Assembly (NCBI RefSeq): GCF_009833095.1
Contig: NZ_QRCB01000037.1
Coordinates: 1 to 39,042 of the forward strand
Source of the DNA: Nitrosomonas sp. JL21
GTDB lineage: Bacteria > Pseudomonadota > Gammaproteobacteria > Burkholderiales > Nitrosomonadaceae
DNA: 39,042 nucleotides
Direction of reading: 5' to 3'
A program made the translations under genes and the position numbers. This document shows, in pieces, positions 1 through 8,540 of the stretch; position 1 is the first letter of the stretch, and every line of letters begins with the position of its first letter. The notes under the pieces were generated by a model. That model was not told the DNA's origin. It saw nothing but the letters and a program-made list of their open reading frames with translations, and did not search any database.

Positions 1-100
1 TTGAAACTGGGTATGTAGGTGCTGCTTCAGCGGCTCGCAAACAGCCCCTTTGAGGGGCTCCAGCGATAAGCCTCCGGCTCTGCCGGAGGTAATTTAACTC
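1..100 (+). mobile_element. Possible right end of an IS200/IS605-type element (TnpB tail plus hairpins)
   Basis: Three consecutive hairpins are visible: GCTG/CAGC (21-31), AGCCCC/GGGGCT (43-59) and a perfect 8-bp CCTCCGGC/GCCGGAGG stem with a 3-nt loop (71-89), followed by TAATTTAAC. The frame starting at base 3 is open from the window edge to a TGA at 51-53, which lies in the loop of the second hairpin. A coding 3' end running into subterminal palindromes is the layout of IS200/IS605 elements, where the tnpB tail overlaps the omega RNA scaffold. Only about 16 codons are visible and none is diagnostic for TnpB. The hairpins could instead be a terminator of a gene to the left. No transposase domain is seen. 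Confidence 0.35.
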
Positions 101-103
101 GAT

Positions 104-148
104 CGGAACGCAGGAAAAAACTGGAGAAGTTCTTGAGCCAGCGTTCCG
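104..148. repeat. 8-bp inverted repeat CGGAACGC/GCGTTCCG
   Basis: CGGAACGC (104-111) and its exact reverse complement GCGTTCCG (141-148) enclose about 29 nt that contain a smaller AACT/AGTT stem. It lies just beyond the hairpins at the window start and immediately downstream of the glycosidase stop codon. It may be a 3' processing or termination structure for that gene, although neither strand shows a T-tract after it. Confidence 0.4.
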
Positions 149-164
149 AATTCTGTCCTCTAAT

Positions 165-1406
165 TTAATTAATACATTTCACATATGCTGTCGGACAATT
201 TGCATTTAATCCACCTGCTTGAGTATTTTTTTGCTGGCTCTTGTTGAGAAATTGCAGTACCTTCCAGTAATGATCAGGGTCTCTGGTCCAGAAAATATAA
301 TTTGCTTTCAAGGTGTCTCTAGCAAAGGCAAATAGTTCGGAAACACTCGGCTCATATCCTTGTTTACCCCATTGAGTGGCTACATAGTTTTGATGCTGTA
401 CAGAAGGCATCAGGGGGATTGCGCCTGAGAGCTCAGGATAATAATGGTAGATTCCTTTAGGAGCTTTAGAGTACAACAAACCCGGATCTTCGAGGAATAC
501 ATCTGGTCCACCCAATGCCGTTCCCATTTCTTTAAGCTCTCCTAGTAACGATTGAAGAATCGGACGAGGATAATTTACGAATTGATAGGCTACAGTATTT
601 GGAAAATGAGCACGCATTTCCCGATTGATACTCAGTAAGTTTTTGTAGTAAGACTCGATTTGTTCCTGAGATAAAATTTCCATGGGATCACCCATTGAAG
701 TTTCCGTAAAACCGATCGCTTCAAAGTGAGGATGCGAATTGTAACGTTTTCCCAGTGCTTGAACCAATGCAACCCAGCGATCATGAATCCGATTATTCCA
801 TAGCTTAGTTCCATAGCCCAGCGGCACACCTTTTCCATAGTTGCCAAAGGAATACGTACCTCCCTCATAAAGAGAAGTTTTCGCATAAGCAGGTACTGGC
901 GAACCTGCTTCATCTGTACCCATTTCTTTTAATTCAAGAAGAACGACCAATCGTTTGTTTCTTTTTGCAAGCTCGGCAAGATGCTTATCAATAGGTGCAA
1001 AGTTATATATGCCTTCTTTAGGCTCGAGTTCTTTCCAACTATAACGGATTTGAAGACCCAATAACGCCTGAGTTGATTTGAGTTCACTGTAAACCTCCGA
1101 CATATACCATTGTTTATTTTTCCCATGATCTAGGATGGTATAGTAATGACCCGGATGCCACTTAATTCCATCTCCTGTAGTTTGAGCCTTGGCTTGTTGC
1201 AAAGGAAACATGATGATTGCGATCATAAGCGAGAGTACAGTCAACATCGTAGAGATCTGTTTTGGACTGTCGATCTCTACAACATGTTGGTTAATAGTAT
1301 GAAATCGCTCTATAGCAGAGAATTTCTTATTTTCAATTGATTTTATTGAGTTACTGCTGGATGCTCCTACCCTGGAAATCAGTAGGGCTTGAAAATTTAC
1401 GTTCAT
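165..1406 (-). CDS. Secreted glycoside hydrolase-like protein under c-di-GMP riboswitch control
   Basis: A 413-aa protein. A hydrophobic stretch at about 52-69 ends in an AKA|Q signal-peptidase-like site (cleavage after about 74), so the mature part is probably exported. An unusually long polar N-region of about 50 residues precedes it. The start is still the ATG at 1406 because it has a very strong AAGGAGGAA Shine-Dalgarno. The mature region reads like a TIM-barrel glycosidase: an IRYSWKELEPKEGIYNF segment typical of the second strand of clan-A enzymes, and a GFTETS motif whose Glu235 could be the acid/base. The nucleophile is not identified. Exact GH family and substrate are unknown. The c-di-GMP riboswitch and sigma-54 promoter upstream suggest a role in exopolysaccharide processing (inference). 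Confidence 0.6.
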   Translation of the reverse strand: MNVNFQALLISRVGASSSNSIKSIENKKFSAIERFHTINQHVVEIDSPKQISTMLTVLSLMIAIIMFPLQQAKAQTTGDGIKWHPGHYYTILDHGKNKQWYMSEVYSELKSTQALLGLQIRYSWKELEPKEGIYNFAPIDKHLAELAKRNKRLVVLLELKEMGTDEAGSPVPAYAKTSLYEGGTYSFGNYGKGVPLGYGTKLWNNRIHDRWVALVQALGKRYNSHPHFEAIGFTETSMGDPMEILSQEQIESYYKNLLSINREMRAHFPNTVAYQFVNYPRPILQSLLGELKEMGTALGGPDVFLEDPGLLYSKAPKGIYHYYPELSGAIPLMPSVQHQNYVATQWGKQGYEPSVSELFAFARDTLKANYIFWTRDPDHYWKVLQFLNKSQQKNTQAGGLNANCPTAYVKCIN

Positions 1407-1412
1407 ATTTAT

Positions 1413-1433
1413 TCCTCCTTATCATTTTAAGGA
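1413..1433 (-). promoter_or_regulatory. Shine-Dalgarno-sequestering hairpin in the glycosidase leader
   Basis: On the minus strand TCCTT (1433-1429) can pair with AAGGA (1420-1416), the first half of the AAGGAGGAA ribosome-binding site, across an 8-nt loop. Only 5 bp form, so the stem is weak alone, but its position makes it a candidate translational expression platform for the riboswitch about 75 nt upstream. Confidence 0.4.
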
Positions 1434-1509
1434 CGGAACTGCGTAGATACGCATCAAGGGTATTTTGCTGAACCCGAGAATATTGGGTTGTGCGATTACT
1501 ACTAGTTGC

Positions 1510-1597
1510 GTGATCTGGCAGTCCTGCCATCATAGGGTCTAGCCCGTTAGATCAGTGACTTTGCGTCCTCTGCTTTCGCAGAGTTTGCCTTTTTCGT
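1510..1597 (-). promoter_or_regulatory. Cyclic di-GMP-I (GEMM-I) riboswitch aptamer
   Basis: Read on the minus strand, the class hallmarks occur in order: AAAAAGGCAAAC (about 1594-1583), a 6-bp CTCTGC/GCAGAG stem closed by a GAAA tetraloop, the invariant GGACGCAAAG (about 1568-1559), then TCACTGATCTAA (the C-rich CTAA tetraloop-receptor side), and finally ATGATGGCAGGACTGCCA (about 1533-1516). The last matches the AUGAU-GC-GGG-UGCC arm of GEMM-I. TGATCT and AGATCA close the second arm. The aptamer sits in a leader of about 195 nt ahead of the glycosidase-like gene. No T-tract terminator follows, so control is more likely translational, or through processing. Confidence 0.92.
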
Positions 1598-1612
1598 ACT
1601 GCAACAGAAGGT

Positions 1613-1630
1613 AAGCACAATCTGTGCCAA
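1613..1630 (-). promoter_or_regulatory. Sigma-54 (RpoN) promoter
   Basis: The minus strand reads TTGGCACAGATTGTGCTT. The invariant GG (-24, at 1628-1627) and GC (-12, at 1616-1615) are separated by exactly 10 nt, and TTGGCAC is a perfect -24 half. Transcription would start near 1603, only a few bases before the c-di-GMP aptamer, which is the expected geometry for a riboswitch transcript. An RpoN-type activator would be needed and none is encoded in the window. Confidence 0.75.
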
Positions 1631-1693
1631 TCTAAGATATGTGTTTTAAGTTCAACTAGTATCTATTAGTTAATCTGCGGGTACAATTCCCCG

Positions 1694-1766
1694 CCCCTTG
1701 GGGACGAAAGCTGGTTGAAAACCAGCATGTTGAAGGGCGCAGTTAATACCCCGCTGCTTGCGGCGG
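1694..1766. other. Block of three strong hairpins, possible IS200/IS605-like end
   Basis: Three stems lie within 73 bp: CCCC-TT-GGGG (1694-1703), a perfect 7-bp GCTGGTT-GAA-AACCAGC (1710-1726), and a 7-bp CCGCTGC-TT-GCGGCGG stem with one T-G pair (1751-1766). The first and last are each preceded by a similar lead (ACAATTCCCCGC and TTAATACCCCGC). The arrangement recalls the hairpin block at the window's left edge and the subterminal palindromes of IS200/IS605 elements. No transposase reading frame adjoins it, so it would be a solo end, a non-autonomous copy or an unrelated structured RNA. It lies upstream of the sigma-54 promoter. Confidence 0.4.
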
Positions 1767-1770
1767 AGTG

Positions 1771-2493
1771 CTTTATTTAAAACATGACGTTTTTTGTCAT
1801 TTAGCGGCAAAATTAAGAATTTAAAGACACCGTGATGCTTACGGTAAACTCATATTCTTCGATACAACAGAATAACTACGTGAACAAAACCATTTTGCTT
1901 TAACCAAACAACCTTCGCAAAAGCCGAAGCGATTCTTCTTTCGTCTACTTTGATTACAACATTATGTATCCATTTAAAGAGGGACGGCTCCACTAACCGC
2001 CCTAGGCATATGCCTCCTTACTTGATCAAGTCAATCCATTTCTGTGGAAGGCACAGTTGAACTGAACTGGTCTGAATTAGATAAGCATTTGTGAACTCAA
2101 TCGGCGAACATTTAATTGCCAATGATGAACGACAAATCAATAAATGACATCGAATTTTTCTGGAGTTTTCAAAAAGGTGTTTGAGAAAATTCAATGGCTT
2201 GCCAGATTATACTTTCCTACTTATACCTGAAAGAAAATGAATTTTGTTTTAACCATCGTCGGAATAATCTCTATCATGAGCTTCTTAAACTCCTAGATTT
2301 GAGCTCACTTTGACTCCCCTAGACCCAAAATTTACGACAAAAAATCAAAGTGCCCCCTTACCCGCTGTATTAACATGATATGATTTTAGCGGAAACAAGA
2401 AAATGCTAAGCGTTCAGTCACCTTATCTTATGCGATATAGGCAATTGCAAGTGCTATATTCAACCAATATCTCGCGTTATCTTCAGGAATATC
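1771..2493. other. Gene-free stretch upstream of acnA
   Basis: About 720 bp with no open frame longer than about 60 codons and no recognisable RNA gene. It is AT-rich and holds a TATGAT hexamer near 2378 that could be a -10 box for acnA, but no convincing -35 element lies 16-18 bp before it. A decayed mobile element is possible given the hairpin block just to the left. I could not recover a transposase fragment by reading it in either direction. Confidence 0.5.
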
Positions 2494-5439
2494 ATGGCGA
2501 ATCATAATTTTTTGAACACTCTGCATCCATTAACGATTACTCAAGCAGACAGCGTATCTTATTATTCACTTCCAGCACTGGAGAAAAATGGGATTGGAAA
2601 AATTTCTCGTTTACCCATATCGATCAGGATCATATTGGAATCGGTATTACGCAATTATGACAATAAAAAAATTACCGAAACTCATATTCGGCAATTAGCC
2701 AATTGGCAACCGACTGCTGCTCGGGTAGATGAAATACCTTTCGTAGTTTCGCGTATCATCCTGCAGGACTTCACTGGCGTACCACTGCTCGTAGACTTGG
2801 CTGCCATGCGCAGTGCAGCAGTCAGATTGGGCAAAAACCCCAAGCGGATCGAACCGCTGGTGCCTGTCGATCTTGTCGTTGATCATTCCATTCAAGTTGA
2901 TCATTATGGAACCAAAGAAGCGCTTGAGCAGAATATGGAAATTGAATTTTCCCGAAATAACGAACGATATCAATTCATCAAATGGGGTATGCAGGCTTTT
3001 GATACGTTCAAAGTCATTCCGCCTGGAATAGGTATCGTGCATCAAGTCAACCTTGAATACCTCGCACGTGGCGTGCATCAAAAGAATGGAATCATTTTTC
3101 CGGACACTTTAGTTGGAACGGATTCACACACCACGATGATCAATAGTATCGGTGTCGTAGGCTGGGGTGTCGGGGGTATCGAAGCTGAGGCAGGCATGTT
3201 GGGACAGCCGGTCTATTTTCTCACCCCGGATGTTGTTGGCGTTCATTTGACGGGTCAGTTGCGAGAAGGAGTTACGGCTACCGATCTAGTACTAACGATC
3301 ACCGAAATGTTGCGAAAGGCCAATGTCGTTGGAAAATTTGTAGAATTCTTTGGAGAAGGCACTTCTACTCTGGCACTACCCGATCGTGCCACTATTGCCA
3401 ATATGGCTCCCGAATATGGTGCAACGATGGGTTTTTTCCCCGTTGATGATGTAACTATCGAATACTTCCAGGGTACAGGGCGAACTCCATCAGAAATTGA
3501 CGCATTCCGAGCCTATTTCAAAGCCCAAGAAATGTATGGCATTCCTCAGAAAGGAGATATTGATTACACAACCGAGCTATCTCTGGATTTGAGTTCGGTT
3601 GTCCCATCGCTCGCAGGTCCCAAACGCCCTCAGGATCGTATCGAACTTTCGACAATCAAGACAAAATTCATCGAACTCTTCAACAAACCTGTGAAGGACA
3701 GCGGCTATGGCAAGCAAGACAATGATATTTATCAGCGCTACTTGACACGAAATACGCGCACACAAGATCCTGATGTTTGCACGGACATTGGTGCTCATAC
3801 AATCGACGAAAATCGACAGTCAACTGTTGGTTCGATCAATACAGCCGAAGCTGACCATCAATCCTCTCCTCAACGGGAACCGGTGGACACAGAGCGTCGC
3901 ATGGTTGCGCGTCATATCACTGAAATGACCAGCAATCACCCTACGCCTTCACCCGTTAAGGCGCCTGCCGATGAATTTGGTGCTTCCTCTATCGACTTGG
4001 GTCATGGCGATGTGTTGATCGCAGCTATTACCTCGTGCACCAATACTTCCAATCCGAGTGTTCTGCTCGCAGCAGGATTGTTGGCGAAGAAAGCAGTAGA
4101 GAAAGGATTATCCGTCAAACAGCATATCAAAACATCATTGGCACCCGGTTCGCGGGTAGTGACCGATTACTTAACGGTCACGGGATTGTTACCTTATCTT
4201 GAGCAATTAGGATTTGATTTGGTGGGTTACGGTTGCACGACTTGCATTGGCAATGCAGGGCCTCTGGCTGACCCAATTGAAGAAAGCATCGTAAAAAATG
4301 ATCTGATATGCGCGGCCGTCTTATCGGGAAACCGCAATTTTGAAGCACGTATTCATTCGAATATCCGCGCTAATTTTCTGGCTTCCCCACCCTTGGTTGT
4401 TGCGTATGCGATCGCCGGCACAGTCCTCAAGGATTTGACCGCCGAGCCTCTTGGTACCGGCAAAAATAACCAACCTGTCTGGCTTAAAGATATCTGGCCG
4501 AGTAGCGCTGAAATTCATGCATTGATGAAATTCGCAACAAATGCGGATACTTTCCAACGGTTATATAGTAACCTCACCAAGAATCATCCGTTATGGAATA
4601 ACGTGACGTCAGTCACCGGACAGACTTACAACTGGCCACCCTCTACCTATATTGCCGAACCGCCTTTTTTTGAGAATTTCTCACTGCAATCTGCAGCAAT
4701 CAATTCTACTGAAGCGAATATAACGAATGCGTATGCACTGGGAATATTTGGTGATTCGGTAACTACGGATCATATTAGCCCTGCCGGTGCAATCAAAGAA
4801 ACCTCGCCGGCTGGCCGATATCTCCTGGAGCATCATGTTTCCAAAGCCGATTTCAATAGCTATGGCGCCCGCCGCGGAAATCATGAGGTTATGATGCGCG
4901 GCACTTTCGCGAATGTACGCATCAAAAACCTGATGATTCCAGGCTCCGAAGGTGGAGTTACTGTCTATCAAAGCGGTACCGACGGAGAACCTGAACAAAT
5001 GAGCATCTACGATGCTGCCATGAAATATCAATCTCATGGTATTGACACTATCGTGTTCGGCGGCAAAGAATATGGCACTGGTTCCAGTCGGGATTGGGCT
5101 GCCAAAGGAACCCAACTTCTAGGCGTCAAAGCCGTGATTGCTACCAGTTTTGAACGCATACACCGCAGTAATCTAATTGGCATGGGTGTATTACCCTTGC
5201 AATTTATGAATAATGACAGTATCGAATCGCTGAATATTACTGGAAATGAGCAGTTCGATGTCTTAGGACTAAAGGATATCCAACCTCAGAGAGAGGTTAC
5301 TTTGATCGTCCGCAGAAAAGATGGAAACAGTGCATCCGTACAGCTTCTGTGTCGAATTGATACTGCTATCGAGGTCGATTACTACAAACACGGCGGTATT
5401 TTGCCGTATGTTCTGAGAGAACTGATGAATCATGAATAA
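2494..5439 (+). CDS. acnA: Aconitate hydratase A
   Basis: A 981-aa aconitase of the AcnA/IRP1 type, interconverting citrate and isocitrate in the TCA cycle through a [4Fe-4S] cluster. The cluster ligands are Cys515 in SCTNTSNPS and Cys581/Cys584 in GCTTCIGN; the 66- and 3-residue spacings are those of E. coli AcnA (Cys435/501/504). The substrate-binding segment [23 protein letters not shown] and the C-terminal swivel domain with [13 protein letters not shown] are present. The protein is about 90 residues longer than E. coli AcnA. The excess is a polar, low-complexity insert between about residues 400 and 495, before the first cluster cysteine. The gene stands alone on the plus strand and converges with galU. 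The start ATG follows a modest CAGGAAT ribosome-binding site. Confidence 0.95.
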   Translation: MANHNFLNTLHPLTITQADSVSYYSLPALEKNGIGKISRLPISIRIILESVLRNYDNKKITETHIRQLANWQPTAARVDEIPFVVSRIILQDFTGVPLLVDLAAMRSAAVRLGKNPKRIEPLVPVDLVVDHSIQVDHYGTKEALEQNMEIEFSRNNERYQFIKWGMQAFDTFKVIPPGIGIVHQVNLEYLARGVHQKNGIIFPDTLVGTDSHTTMINSIGVVGWGVGGIEAEAGMLGQPVYFLTPDVVGVHLTGQLREGVTATDLVLTITEMLRKANVVGKFVEFFGEGTSTLALPDRATIANMAPEYGATMGFFPVDDVTIEYFQGTGRTPSEIDAFRAYFKAQEMYGIPQKGDIDYTTELSLDLSSVVPSLAGPKRPQDRIELSTIKTKFIELFNKPVKDSGYGKQDNDIYQRYLTRNTRTQDPDVCTDIGAHTIDENRQSTVGSINTAEADHQSSPQREPVDTERRMVARHITEMTSNHPTPSPVKAPADEFGASSIDLGHGDVLIAAITSCTNTSNPSVLLAAGLLAKKAVEKGLSVKQHIKTSLAPGSRVVTDYLTVTGLLPYLEQLGFDLVGYGCTTCIGNAGPLADPIEESIVKNDLICAAVLSGNRNFEARIHSNIRANFLASPPLVVAYAIAGTVLKDLTAEPLGTGKNNQPVWLKDIWPSSAEIHALMKFATNADTFQRLYSNLTKNHPLWNNVTSVTGQTYNWPPSTYIAEPPFFENFSLQSAAINSTEANITNAYALGIFGDSVTTDHISPAGAIKETSPAGRYLLEHHVSKADFNSYGARRGNHEVMMRGTFANVRIKNLMIPGSEGGVTVYQSGTDGEPEQMSIYDAAMKYQSHGIDTIVFGGKEYGTGSSRDWAAKGTQLLGVKAVIATSFERIHRSNLIGMGVLPLQFMNNDSIESLNITGNEQFDVLGLKDIQPQREVTLIVRRKDGNSASVQLLCRIDTAIEVDYYKHGGILPYVLRELMNHE

Positions 5440-5477
5440 ATATAGCATTTATCCAGCTAATCAATGAATGTATTAGT

Positions 5478-6362
5478 TTATGAATTCATAGTCTTAATGA
5501 GATTTTGCAAATAGTCGTCGAATTCCTCCTTAAGCTCAGGGTGCTGGAGCGCAAATTCTACTGTGGCTTTCAAATAACCAGATTTGCTTCCACAATCGAA
5601 ACGTTTGCCGTCAAACTCATAACCCAGTACTGATTCTTCCTTCAACAACTTAGCTATACCATCGGTCAGTTGAATCTCATTTCCAGCGCCGCGTTGGGTT
5701 TGTTCCAAGAGCTTGAATATCCGAGGCGTCAAAATATAGCGTCCTACGACCGCTAAGTTGGAAGGTGCTTTATCGATTGGCGGTTTCTCAACTATCGCAT
5801 TGACTCTGAAAAGGCTCTCAGCTATCGGTGCGCTGTCAATGATGCCGTATCGATTGACGGTCTGGTGCGGCACTTGCTCAATTCCCAGAATTGAGCAGTG
5901 GTGTTGATTGTACATATCCACCATTTGATTCAGGCAAGTCCGCTCGCCCGCGTCAATCAAATCATCGGCCAGCAATACCGCAAACGGCTCATCTCCGACC
6001 ACCGATTGTGCGCATAATACCGCATGCCCCAGACCCAGTGCTTCCGCCTGGCGGATATAAACACAATCCACATGCGGCGGTAAAATATTTCGAACGACAT
6101 CCAGCATATCTTCCTTCTCACCGGCTTCCAAAATAGCTTCTAACTCGAAAGCCTTATCAAAGTGATCGGGAATGGAACTTTTATTGCGGCCAATAATGAA
6201 AATCAACACATCGATTCCAGCGGCTACCGCTTCTTCTGCAGCAAACTGAATCAGAGGCTTATCAACAATGGGAAGCATCTCTTTGGGGTTTGCCTTGGTG
6301 GCGGGCAAAAAGCGCGTCCCTAATCCTGCAACGGGAAAAACAGCTTTTCTTATTGGTTTCAT
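5478..6362 (-). CDS. galU: UTP--glucose-1-phosphate uridylyltransferase
   Basis: A 294-aa nucleotidyltransferase making UDP-glucose from UTP and glucose-1-phosphate, the precursor for polysaccharide and LPS sugars. The N-terminus [26 protein letters not shown] is the GalU signature (G-x-G-T-R-F-x-P-x-T-K). [15 protein letters not shown], the LLADDLID metal site and a VEKP segment follow. An in-frame TTG at 6380 would add six residues. I chose the ATG at 6362 because GAGGAGAAT sits at normal distance before it and the family begins [10 protein letters not shown]. It lies 86 bp downstream of galE on the same strand, so UDP-glucose synthesis and epimerisation are probably co-transcribed. Confidence 0.94.
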   Translation of the reverse strand: MKPIRKAVFPVAGLGTRFLPATKANPKEMLPIVDKPLIQFAAEEAVAAGIDVLIFIIGRNKSSIPDHFDKAFELEAILEAGEKEDMLDVVRNILPPHVDCVYIRQAEALGLGHAVLCAQSVVGDEPFAVLLADDLIDAGERTCLNQMVDMYNQHHCSILGIEQVPHQTVNRYGIIDSAPIAESLFRVNAIVEKPPIDKAPSNLAVVGRYILTPRIFKLLEQTQRGAGNEIQLTDGIAKLLKEESVLGYEFDGKRFDCGSKSGYLKATVEFALQHPELKEEFDDYLQNLIKTMNS

Positions 6363-6448
6363 GAATATAATTCTCCTCAATAGGGCAATCAGCCATTCAT
6401 TATCGATCTTTAGCGTTTACTAAAAAATCAGATTAAATAGCTCAAAAA

Positions 6449-7471
6449 TCAATTTTGATAGCCCGTCGGATTGGTATTTTGCCAACGCCAGCTATCGGCA
6501 CACATATCTTTCAATTCAAGTTTTGCTTTCCAACCCAATAATTCCAGAGCTCGTTTTGGATCGGCATAACACGCAGCCACATCACCAGGGCGACGTGGAG
6601 CGATTTTATACGTAACAGCTCGCCCACTTGCTTCCTCGTATGCTCGCACTACTTCCATGACGCTATAACCTCGACCCGTTCCCAGATTCACTGTCAGGCA
6701 ATCGCTCTGTTTCCCAGGCAATCCTTCCAAGGCTTCCAATGCCTTGAGGTGACCCAGCGCTAAATCAACCACATGGATATAATCTCGCACGCCAGTGCCA
6801 TCTGAAGTAGGATAATCACCTCCCCACACACTCAGCGCTTCTCTACGTCCCACCGCGACTTGCGCCACGAACGGCATGAGATTGTTCGGAATTCCTTGAG
6901 GATCTTCACCAATCAAACCACTAGAATGTGCGCCGACTGGATTGAAATAACGCAATATGCTGATTCTGAAAGATTCATCGCTGCGTTGAAGATCTCTGAG
7001 AATCTCCTCAATCATCAGTTTGCTGCGTCCATACGGATTAGTGGCAGACAGCGGATGATCTTCAGTAAGTGGCAATCGCACCGGATCTCCGTACACTGTA
7101 GCTGAGGAGCTAAAAACAAGCGTTTTGACAGCGCACTCTTGCATTGCTTCCAATAGCCGCAGCGTCCCCGCTACATTATTATCATAATAGATAAGCGGCT
7201 TCTCAACCGATTCACCGACTGCTTTCAGGCCGGCAAAATGAATGATTGCTTTCGCTTTACTCTGCTGGAGCGCTGCTACCAACGCTGCGCGATCTCGACA
7301 ATCACCCTTGATAAATTCTAGCTTCCGGCCAGTAATTTTCTGTACGCGACTTAACGCTTCAGGGCTACTATTGCAAAAATTATCGAATACTGTGACATCA
7401 AAACCTCCATTCAGTAGTTCAACGCAGGTATGCGATCCGATATAGCCTGCTCCGCCAGTAACAAAAATCAT
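6449..7471 (-). CDS. galE: UDP-glucose 4-epimerase
   Basis: A 340-aa short-chain dehydrogenase/reductase-type epimerase interconverting UDP-glucose and UDP-galactose with bound NAD. It begins MIFVTGGAGYIGSHT, the Rossmann GxxGxxG motif at residues 7-12. SSSATVYGDP supplies the catalytic Ser/Thr and YGRSK the Tyr-x-x-x-Lys pair. ISILRYFNPVGAH is typical of GalE. Full length and normal ends. A GGGG ribosome-binding site precedes the ATG. It is followed by galU and preceded 65 bp upstream by the DHH-family gene, all on the minus strand. Confidence 0.95.
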   Translation of the reverse strand: MIFVTGGAGYIGSHTCVELLNGGFDVTVFDNFCNSSPEALSRVQKITGRKLEFIKGDCRDRAALVAALQQSKAKAIIHFAGLKAVGESVEKPLIYYDNNVAGTLRLLEAMQECAVKTLVFSSSATVYGDPVRLPLTEDHPLSATNPYGRSKLMIEEILRDLQRSDESFRISILRYFNPVGAHSSGLIGEDPQGIPNNLMPFVAQVAVGRREALSVWGGDYPTSDGTGVRDYIHVVDLALGHLKALEALEGLPGKQSDCLTVNLGTGRGYSVMEVVRAYEEASGRAVTYKIAPRRPGDVAACYADPKRALELLGWKAKLELKDMCADSWRWQNTNPTGYQN

Positions 7472-7536
7472 AGTAAGCCCCTAATTAAAAGAGATAACGT
7501 GGAGTCAGTTTACGTCAGTTAATGACGGCTCGCCAT

Positions 7537-8496
7537 TTAGCCGTGAAAAAATTCCTGAAAACGCCTCAGAAATTGATCCAATGCGTTCATGGGCAAGTGA
7601 TTGATACCTGCTGCTGCCTTGCGTCCGCCGCCGGTATCGAATTGCAAGCACAACTGATCAGCCCCTTGCGGATCGATAAGGGAAGCACGCACGCTGACGG
7701 TGTAATTACCGGCATGGTTGGGCGTCATCACAGCATGGGCGCGCCTTGGGTTGGAATTTGCCAATTTGTTCGCATAAATGCCACTGACTCGCCGTGCCCA
7801 AGGTGCATCCGGCAATACAAACGCCGCATGGCGCTCATCACTGGCAAGCGGTTGCAACGAGTCGGCTTGTGCCATGTCATCGTTATATCCACGGGCAAGT
7901 TTAGAAAAAGCCGAGGATTTATCTATGAATTCAAGTGGATTAATGTAAGGTTTGATTTCTGTATACAGTTCTGCCGGATGGAAATGCAGGTCTTCGAGAT
8001 TGTCTCCATATCCGTTGTAGTTCAGATATTCACCCAGCTGAGTGAGACGCTGGATATCCGTCGCAGATATTCCGGCTGAATGAGCAAGTTGTTGGGCTTT
8101 CTGCGTCAGGTTATCACCAAAAGCGGCTGTGATCGCCCATAGGTGATATTTTCCCTGCAAATGTTGATCAACCAGTAAACTCGTGCACACATCTGCGGAT
8201 ACATCAATGTGAGCGGTGAGATTTCCATGCTGAGGTATTTCCCCAGCATGGTGATGATCAAAATATTCGATGATCGCTCCGCTCTCTAGCAAGCGAATCA
8301 ATCCCTTGCGATTGCTATCCAGAGAAATATCGAGCACCGTGATTTGATCTCCGGCAGTTGCGTCCACCCGATCCAGTAATTTGATGTCGCGCTTGACGCC
8401 AGTAATCAACGTTGCAGGTTCAGAATGCGCAAGGGTCAACTGATGCAATGCACATACCCCATCCGCATCGCCATTAAAGACATAGAAAGTGTTCAT
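7537..8496 (-). CDS. DHH-family phosphoesterase (NrnA/RecJ superfamily)
   Basis: A 319-aa protein with a DHH phosphoesterase core. Residues 8-14 (NGDADGV) give Asp10 and Asp12 of motif I, VLDISL gives the motif II Asp, and FDHHHAGE at 79-86 contains the DHH triad. The C-terminal GGGRKAAAGI matches the glycine-rich DHHA1 substrate loop (usually GGGHxxAAG, here Arg replaces His). Members cleave short oligonucleotides, pAp or cyclic dinucleotide products using Mn2+. The gene starts 44 bp after cysNC on the same strand. Sulfate assimilation generates pAp, so a CysQ-like pAp phosphatase role is plausible but unproven. RecJ is excluded by size. Substrate is unknown. Confidence 0.78.
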   Translation of the reverse strand: MNTFYVFNGDADGVCALHQLTLAHSEPATLITGVKRDIKLLDRVDATAGDQITVLDISLDSNRKGLIRLLESGAIIEYFDHHHAGEIPQHGNLTAHIDVSADVCTSLLVDQHLQGKYHLWAITAAFGDNLTQKAQQLAHSAGISATDIQRLTQLGEYLNYNGYGDNLEDLHFHPAELYTEIKPYINPLEFIDKSSAFSKLARGYNDDMAQADSLQPLASDERHAAFVLPDAPWARRVSGIYANKLANSNPRRAHAVMTPNHAGNYTVSVRASLIDPQGADQLCLQFDTGGGRKAAAGINHLPMNALDQFLRRFQEFFHG

Positions 8497-8540
8497 AGCA
8501 GATTCGAGAAAATGGATCGTTTAGAAAGTGAAATATCGAA

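Noticed and set aside
5440..5477. ATAAAT/ATTTAT stem between acnA and galU as a bidirectional terminator
   Set aside because: Only AT pairs and no clear T-tract; too weak to call.
7522..8079. A 185-codon open frame on the plus strand inside the DHH gene
   Set aside because: It lies antisense to a clear family protein, its translation has no recognisable motif, and it has no good ribosome-binding site.
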